Shown: piece by piece, positions 58,340 through 64,000 of the stretch | How positions within the stretch are numbered: the first letter of the stretch is position 1 | Layout of the letters: every line of letters begins with the position of its first letter | NCBI RefSeq assembly: GCF_030445035.2 | Contig: NC_092216.1 | Span: forward strand, 16,741,405 to 16,805,404 | DNA: 64,000 nt | Origin: Dasypus novemcinctus | Lineage: Eukaryota > Chordata > Mammalia > Cingulata > Dasypodidae | Direction of reading: 5' to 3' | Notes under the pieces: model-generated | What the model saw: the letters and a program-made list of their open reading frames with translations, nothing else | What the model was told of the DNA's origin: nothing | The model's database searches: none | Position numbers and translations under genes: made by a program

Positions 58340-59986
58340 AACCAAAAAAAAAAGTCTTTCCTAAGCTAGGGGAAGGTGGGTCTTCATTCTTGAGCCTATC
58401 CAATTATGAAAACGACTGATAGAGGGGCTCCTTCATCACCGTGTGTGGACTTACTCACAGGACCGTGACTTCCTGGAAGTCGTTCTTCTGGAGCGTCTGT
58501 TCTGCTTTTCCATACTCACCCTCTTCCCATTATTATTTTTCCTTTCGTGGTACATATCTTGTAAGGCTTACTGATAAAATACTTTCTCCCGAGAGAGAAT
58601 ATTTCCCTCCCTTCCCGTGGTCGGGAAGTAAACTGTTAATTACTTCCATGTGATGAAGCAGAAGCCGCGGTAAAATTCAAATTTGATATTACTGACATTC
58701 AAGGATTCTTAATCTTACAAATATTTAAAGATATTAATAGATTTGTATGAAGGGAAGTGGTTGTAAATATAAAATTTTAAGGTCTTCTGAATACTATGAC
58801 AGTCAATTTAAGACTTATGCACCAACATTTTTCAAGATCAAAATGATTATTCAAAAACTAAGAAAATTTCAAACGAATCCATTTATTAGTTAACAGAAAT
58901 CTGATGTCACCTTTGTGTTAAGAAATTCAAACATTTGAATGCTCTGAAATATGAAGGCACAGTAGAAAGGGCCTGCATTAATTAATTCAGGGAAGAAGGA
59001 GAAAGCAGTCATGATGAGGGAGTGTTTATTGAAGGAATAGCTAGTGAGATCCTATAGGGTATCAACATCACTTGCATTTGTGATGTTTTGTGTTGTGTAT
59101 ATCATAACATCAGCAGTTTAGCTCCACAAGCTATATCCATTGTGCTGCAGTAATGATTAGTGGCAATGTGGCCTGCTGTTTAAAGAGCTTTTTCCTTGGC
59201 CTCTTCCAGCCAAGGCATGAGGGCCAGATTTAGTGGACCGTTTCCCTTTGCTGCTGGGATAAAATCCAGACGTGTGGGCTCACAATGGACAGCCTTGAGA
59301 CCTGTGAGGCTTATCTGTCTCCACTTGCCTTCAGATTTTCATCCAGGCAACTGCGTAAAGGCCACCAAAAGGAAACTTGGGGAAATGCTTTACGGCTCAG
59401 GCTCAATACACTCTAGAAGCAATATGTATAATATACTTTATCCACACTATAGATAATCCTTCAATTTTTCTTTTTATCGTTGTAATGTACACATCTTTAA
59501 TGTTTATTAAGGTAAAACACTTTTGAGCTAGTTAACTAGTGGGCAATGAAGGTAAAACTGTAAATACGTTAATAAAATCTGCAAGGAATAATCGATCCTA
59601 TTTTGCATCTGAGGAGGAAAAACATAATTTTAATTTCCTTCACTTCCCTTTACTCTCTGTATAAAAAATGACAGAAATAAATAAAAATGATAAACTCAAA
59701 AAACAATTTATTCAAATCCCAAAGTTGGCACTCGAAGTGTTTGTCAGATCTGACTTTGGAACAGTTTTGAATACTGGGTCTCCACATCTGAAAATCCTGA
59801 GAGAAAAATCTACTCAGGAACAACTTTGATAGCTGTTAAAGACAATCCTCAGGATTTCAGGAAACCTCTCTAGAATTTCAGATTCACGCTTTTTCTCAAA
59901 TTATGTTCATTACTTTGTTTGACTTTTTGTTTTCCCTTTCTCACTTACTTCTTAAAAAATCTTCTTTGTTTTTTCCGATCAATTCT
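58340..59986. other. Unassigned
   Basis: Normal to AT-rich DNA upstream of TSPY copy A. No exon or named repeat recognised. Confidence 0.4.
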
Positions 59987-60484
59987 TTACTGTTTATTAG
60001 ATGACCCCTTTTCTTGGGTTACAAAAAGTAAATCGTCAAGGAAATACAGCTGATGTATGTCTCTATGCGTGTGGGTTTTGATCACAGAGAAGATACAGTT
60101 TGCTGCCTCAACTCTCCCTACTAATTGTCTTTGAGTCTCTGTGTCAGTGAATGGAGAAATGTAAAAGGACAAGGCTAAGCAACCATTTATAGCATCTAAC
60201 CAAATGCAGGTTTGCGGACACTTTCTGGCTCTTTTTTGATAGTAAACCCTTGGGCTGCCCACTGGCATGACCTTTCTGTAAATAGAAACTTGCTGGGGAG
60301 TAAAGCACAAATAAGGCAAGGTGGTAAAGGCAAGTGCCTCTTTGTGTACTATGGAAAAGAAATCGTACCTGGGTGATGGCACTTGTTTGGAAAGGGATGA
60401 AAGAACTTTAGGAGTTTTTCCGAACACTGTATGCGTGATCTGGATTTTGTTTATGAGATGGGTATATGATCTGGTAAAAACCAC
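59987..60484 (-). other. Unrecognised 165-codon open frame
   Basis: Open frame on the minus strand in AT-balanced DNA, which makes its length somewhat unusual. The first codon is GTG and the first ATG leaves only about 95 codons. I recognise no domain. It could be chance, a retroviral leftover or an exon. No splice sites of note frame it. Confidence 0.2.
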
Positions 60485-60914
60485 TCACAACATATTTTAG
60501 AAGATTTCATTTCTCCACAGTATTTTTAGAAATGCTATAAAGGAAGTTCCACCACCAAAGTAAATACTAGGATAGTAGATTATTTTTGACTCATGGGTAT
60601 AAAACACTAAATATTAAAGGAAACAAAATGGTACAGTTGAAACTATCCAGGGATAATGGCTATCGCAATGTTCAGCACAGATGTATTGCGGCGTTCTCAG
60701 GTTGCTAGGAGAATGCTTATCTCTTGCTAGAGGGAACTTCCTTTTTAGGAGGAGAAAACGCTAAAGAAAGATCCTCTGTGCTACTGCTAGGTGGGAAAAG
60801 CTGAACAGAAATAAGATACCTTCTCTGATATGCTTATGTTGCCAGGAAACCTAGGACCTGTCTTCCTCAGTGGTGTCTAGAGGGACACAAAGGAGACACC
60901 TAAGGATCTTCTTC
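60485..60914. other. Unassigned
   Basis: Nothing recognised. Confidence 0.4.
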
Positions 60915-61405
60915 TATTTGCCCATGCCTTTGTGTATTCCACACCCTTAAATGTGGGAGGGATATGTGACTTGCTTCTAACCTATACAATATGGCAAGGA
61001 TGATGGATGTCCCTGGAGTTATTACATGTCAACTCTTAGAGCCTTCTTTTTCTTCCAGAGAAAGAGGGACTCTCTTTGTTGACTTGAAGAACTTAGCGAC
61101 TACCGTTGAGGCCTTCACACAGTAGCCAGCAAGCACCCAGGCCTTCAGTTTATTGGGTGGAGGAAAATTAATTCCGCCACCAACTGGGATGATATTGGAA
61201 GTCATTTCTTTTCCAGAAGATTCCAAATGAGAACAGAGCTGGCCCGCATGTTGGGTACAGTCCCATGCGAGCTCGTATTGAGGACCAAGCTAAGTTCTGC
61301 CCAGAATACTAACTACTCAACTGCTATGAGGTAGTAAACAGGTGTAGTTTTAAGCCACTCTATGTGTGTCGGTTTTTTACGTGGCAATAGAAAATGAATA
61401 CATCT
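60915..61405 (+). mobile_element. MLT1-type LTR (MaLR)
   Basis: Sense MLT1 landmarks: 'gtgacttgcttctaacctat' with 'acaatatggcaaggatgatg' near 60,967-61,005, then 'gaggccttcacacagtagcc'-region, and the terminal 'gttttaagccactctatgtg' with 'ttttttacgtggcaatagaa' and 'aatgaatacat' near 61,348-61,405. The internal part is shorter than my memory of the consensus. Confidence 0.65.
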
Positions 61406-61479
61406 TCTCCTTTCTTCACTTGTGGAAAAAGCCTGTTAATTCCCTACTTGCCTCTACTGGATAACTTCCCATGTACAGT

Positions 61480-62110
61480 TGACAAGACAGTAAATTCTGT
61501 TATCTTCTGAGATTTCTTGTTTTGTACATATCAATGAGTTTCATTCTGTTAATCTGATCAATCACTTCTGTATCCCCACTTACGTTCTTTAGTGTCTGTT
61601 CTATCAGCAAAGGACATAGACTATTACTGTGATCCGCCTATTTCTTCTTTACATCTGATGGCTCTTCCGTTATAGGACGGGAAGCTATGTTATTGATATA
61701 CACTGACTTGGATTGTTGTGTCTTCCTGGTGGATTGACTTTAGGATAAATGAAAGAATCCTATATGATTCTCAGTGTTTCTTTACATAAAGTCTGTTTTG
61801 CTTGATGATAGTGGAGCTACACTCTCTTCATAAAACTTGGTACACTTTATTTCCCACTTTATTGAGCTCAATTATCTGAATTCTTACATTTAAATTCTCT
61901 TTTTTGTGTTGACACCATGTAATGTTGTCACCACGTAATGTAAGTATGAAGGCCTTAAGTCTCATGTTGAATTCCATATGCCGCATAAATTATATGTGAG
62001 GAATTAGAAAATTAGTTTTCTCTATCTCATTGTTTCATATTTTCCTGTATCAGCCCACCATCACTTAATGACCGTTTTGTCTCTGTTACCACCTTTTTAC
62101 AACAACATTT
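61480..62110 (-). mobile_element. Antisense L1 fragment
   Basis: Reverse-complement L1 coding-region landmarks: 'tggtggattgactttaggat', 'taaagtctgttttgcttgat', 'gtggagctacactctcttca' and 'ttgaattccatatg'. It corresponds to the L1 interior upstream of the reverse transcriptase. Confidence 0.55.
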
Positions 62111-62520
62111 TATTCAATTTCCCCTTCCATAGGTTTTGGTCAATAAGAGAAGGTAAATTTCCTTGCAAAGAGGTATGGTGACATGAATTATTTTAAAAAC
62201 AATGGTATCTTAAGGCTAGACATGATCTGAGGCTAAGTACTCCTCTCCTCTCCCTATTGTCCTTCGATAATCAGCACTTGAAAGTATATAAACAATGGTT
62301 TCCTTTCTGTCCTTCTACATGCTTCCCTTACAGTAATCCAAAACTGGAATATCCTGATTTATTTAGTCTGAGGCTTTAAATACACCACTCTCTTCCCTGA
62401 AGATTTCATACACATTTCACTCTTTTTGATCATCTAGATGAGGTTGAGCTATCCTTAATAGTTCTTTCTCTGCATGCCCTACTTGGATTACTTTTCACTT
62501 TCATGCTGCTATAGAAAAGA

Positions 62521-64000
62521 ATTTAGGTGTTTCAAGATATCAGAATAGGTAACAGCAGGGCACATTCCTCCTTGAGAAATGTCAAAAAATATAGGCAGAA
62601 AATCCCTGAGGTGGTGGTGTTCAAACTCTGGAGGCTAGAGAACCTGGTACAGCATCTAGGAAGAAGCAAGCCAGGTATCAGGACAAGTATGAGTCAACTG
62701 CTTTCCAGCTTGGTGCCCATCCCCAACCCTTGAGACGAGCAGCCTCAGGTACAGACTGGGGATGGCTAGCTGTCATGAACTGAGGTGGGCAGAGGAACCT
62801 TCCTCCCTGGAAACAGGTTGGGGCAGGGACAACGGCCAAGCCAGGCTTCTGATCAGATGTTTTGATCCCATGGTGTCAGCTGACTTGCAATTCCAGATGG
62901 CCAGGTCAAACCTCCCCCTTGGCATTGTTTGCAACACCAACCCTGATAAGAGCGGATGCTGTACAGGGAAAAACCCAACAGCAAAACACTCCCCTTGCTA
63001 GGGCAGTGGTGAACCACTGGACAAAAAGCACAAACTACTGGGCAAAGTCAAAAAAGAAAGGAAAAGTCCCTTTAGAACCTCATGTGTCCCTGGCATAGTT
63101 TTGATCAGTTAAACCCAGGCAATTCTAAAGATTTGGAATAAGTTGAATTAAGTGTCAAAGAAGAGCCTTAACACACATACAAAACAAAATCCTAAGAAAG
63201 ATGCATTGACCATCAGAGTAAATTCATCAAGACAATCGAATCGATGGCTAGATATCAGCAAAAAATTATAAGCCATACTAAGAAATGGGAATATATTTCC
63301 TAGTTGAAGAAACAGATGAAAAAGACAGAGGGAACCATTAAAGATGACCAAACAAATTGCCTAAACCTATTCAAGGAGGTGAAAAATGATGAAGGATATT
63401 AACATAAAGAAAAAATTTGAAAACAGGCAAAGAAAAATAACAAGTTAGGATAATGAAAAAGGAAGGTACAATTCATGAGTTTAAAAATACAATCCAGTCA
63501 TCCCTCAGCAGATTTGAATTAAAAACACACTCCTGTGCTACATCAACAGATCTGAATAGGCAGAAGAAAGGATTGGTGAGCTAGGAGATAAGATTCTGAA
63601 AACACACAGAAGAGATAGAGGAAGACCTGGAAAAAATTTGAAAAGAGTTCCACAGAATTGAATGACAACATGAAATTCATGATATGCGTCTCAAAGGGAA
63701 GATAAGAAGGGAAATAGGTGGAAGGAGCATTTGAGTAAATAATGGCTGAAAACTTCCCAGCTCTTATGAGGGATATGGACGTATATATCCAGGAAGTGCA
63801 TCATGCACCAAACAGAATAAATACTAACAGAACTATGCCAAGACACATGGTAATCAGGTTGTCAGATGCCATATATAAAGACATAATCCCTAAAGCAGCA
63901 AGAGAAAAATGATCAATCACATACAAGGGATTCTTGATATAATTAAGTGCTGATTTCTCATCAGAAGCCATGGTGGTGAGGAGACAGTAGTATGACATTT
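62521..64000 (+). mobile_element. L1 5' region, sense, cut by window end
   Basis: Same element type as 22.1-23.9 kb: 'gagtaaattcatcaagacaa', 'aattataagccatactaaga', 'caccaaacagaataaatact', 'taaagcagcaagagaaaaat' and 'ctcatcagaagccatggtgg'. It has no surviving long frame. It continues past the window. Confidence 0.7.

Noticed and set aside
57429..58364. 311-codon plus-strand frame upstream of and over TSPY exon 1
   Set aside because: It overlaps the true exon on the other strand and the CpG island; low-complexity Pro/Arg composition without a domain.

Overview
The window reads as male-specific Y-chromosome DNA from a xenarthran mammal (armadillo, sloth or anteater). The Y assignment is an inference from two gene families side by side: a decayed stretch of a KDM6-family gene (UTY/KDM6A type, minus strand, about 11.6-21.3 kb) and two TSPY-family genes (minus strand, 49.5-51.4 kb and 55.4-57.6 kb). 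The xenarthran assignment rests on tRNA-derived SINEs of the armadillo/sloth DAS type (8.4-8.8 kb and, reversed, 18.9-19.1 kb) and on many copies of an L1 3' end that I associate with xenarthran genomes. I cannot tell which xenarthran it is.

Layout. 0-10 kb: interleaved fragments of LINE-1 in both orientations, with one DAS-type SINE. 10-11.5 kb: sparse old repeats and a 37-bp 5' half of tRNA-Asp. 11.6-21.3 kb: nine recognisable exons of the KDM6-family gene in the correct order, encoding TPR-region and middle-linker sequence; most carry frameshifts, stops or lost splice acceptors, so this is a pseudogene or dead gene segment without the JmjC part. 22-27.5 kb: L1 blocks in both orientations. 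27.5-30.4 kb: remains of an endogenous retrovirus with an open transmembrane-envelope frame, a purine tract and a 3' LTR. 31.0-31.6 kb: a 78-bp-period minisatellite. 31.7-41.3 kb: more L1 3' ends, one interrupted by a solo LTR with a near-perfect 6-bp duplication. 42.6-44 kb: a GC-rich island holding a frame-broken PCED1B-like, probably processed, pseudogene. 46.8-48 kb: an L1 tail inserted into a MIR with a clear 12-bp target duplication.

The main functional content is TSPY. The copy at 55,399-57,645 has five exons joining into an uninterrupted 324-codon frame with a NAP/SET-type domain, a CpG-rich 5' end and a polyadenylation signal 182 bp past the stop. The copy at 49,483-51,436 has the same five-exon structure and orientation, about 5.9 kb away, but its first exon is cut off at the end of an antisense LTR, its second exon has lost one base, and its polyadenylation signal is degraded. 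This is a small, old tandem duplication in which one member looks alive and the other dead.

From 58.4 kb to the end there is unassigned DNA, one MLT1-type LTR, an antisense L1 piece and an L1 5' region resembling the one at 22-24 kb. All family calls come from reading the sequence and from memory of the families; no database search was made, and repeat boundaries are approximate.
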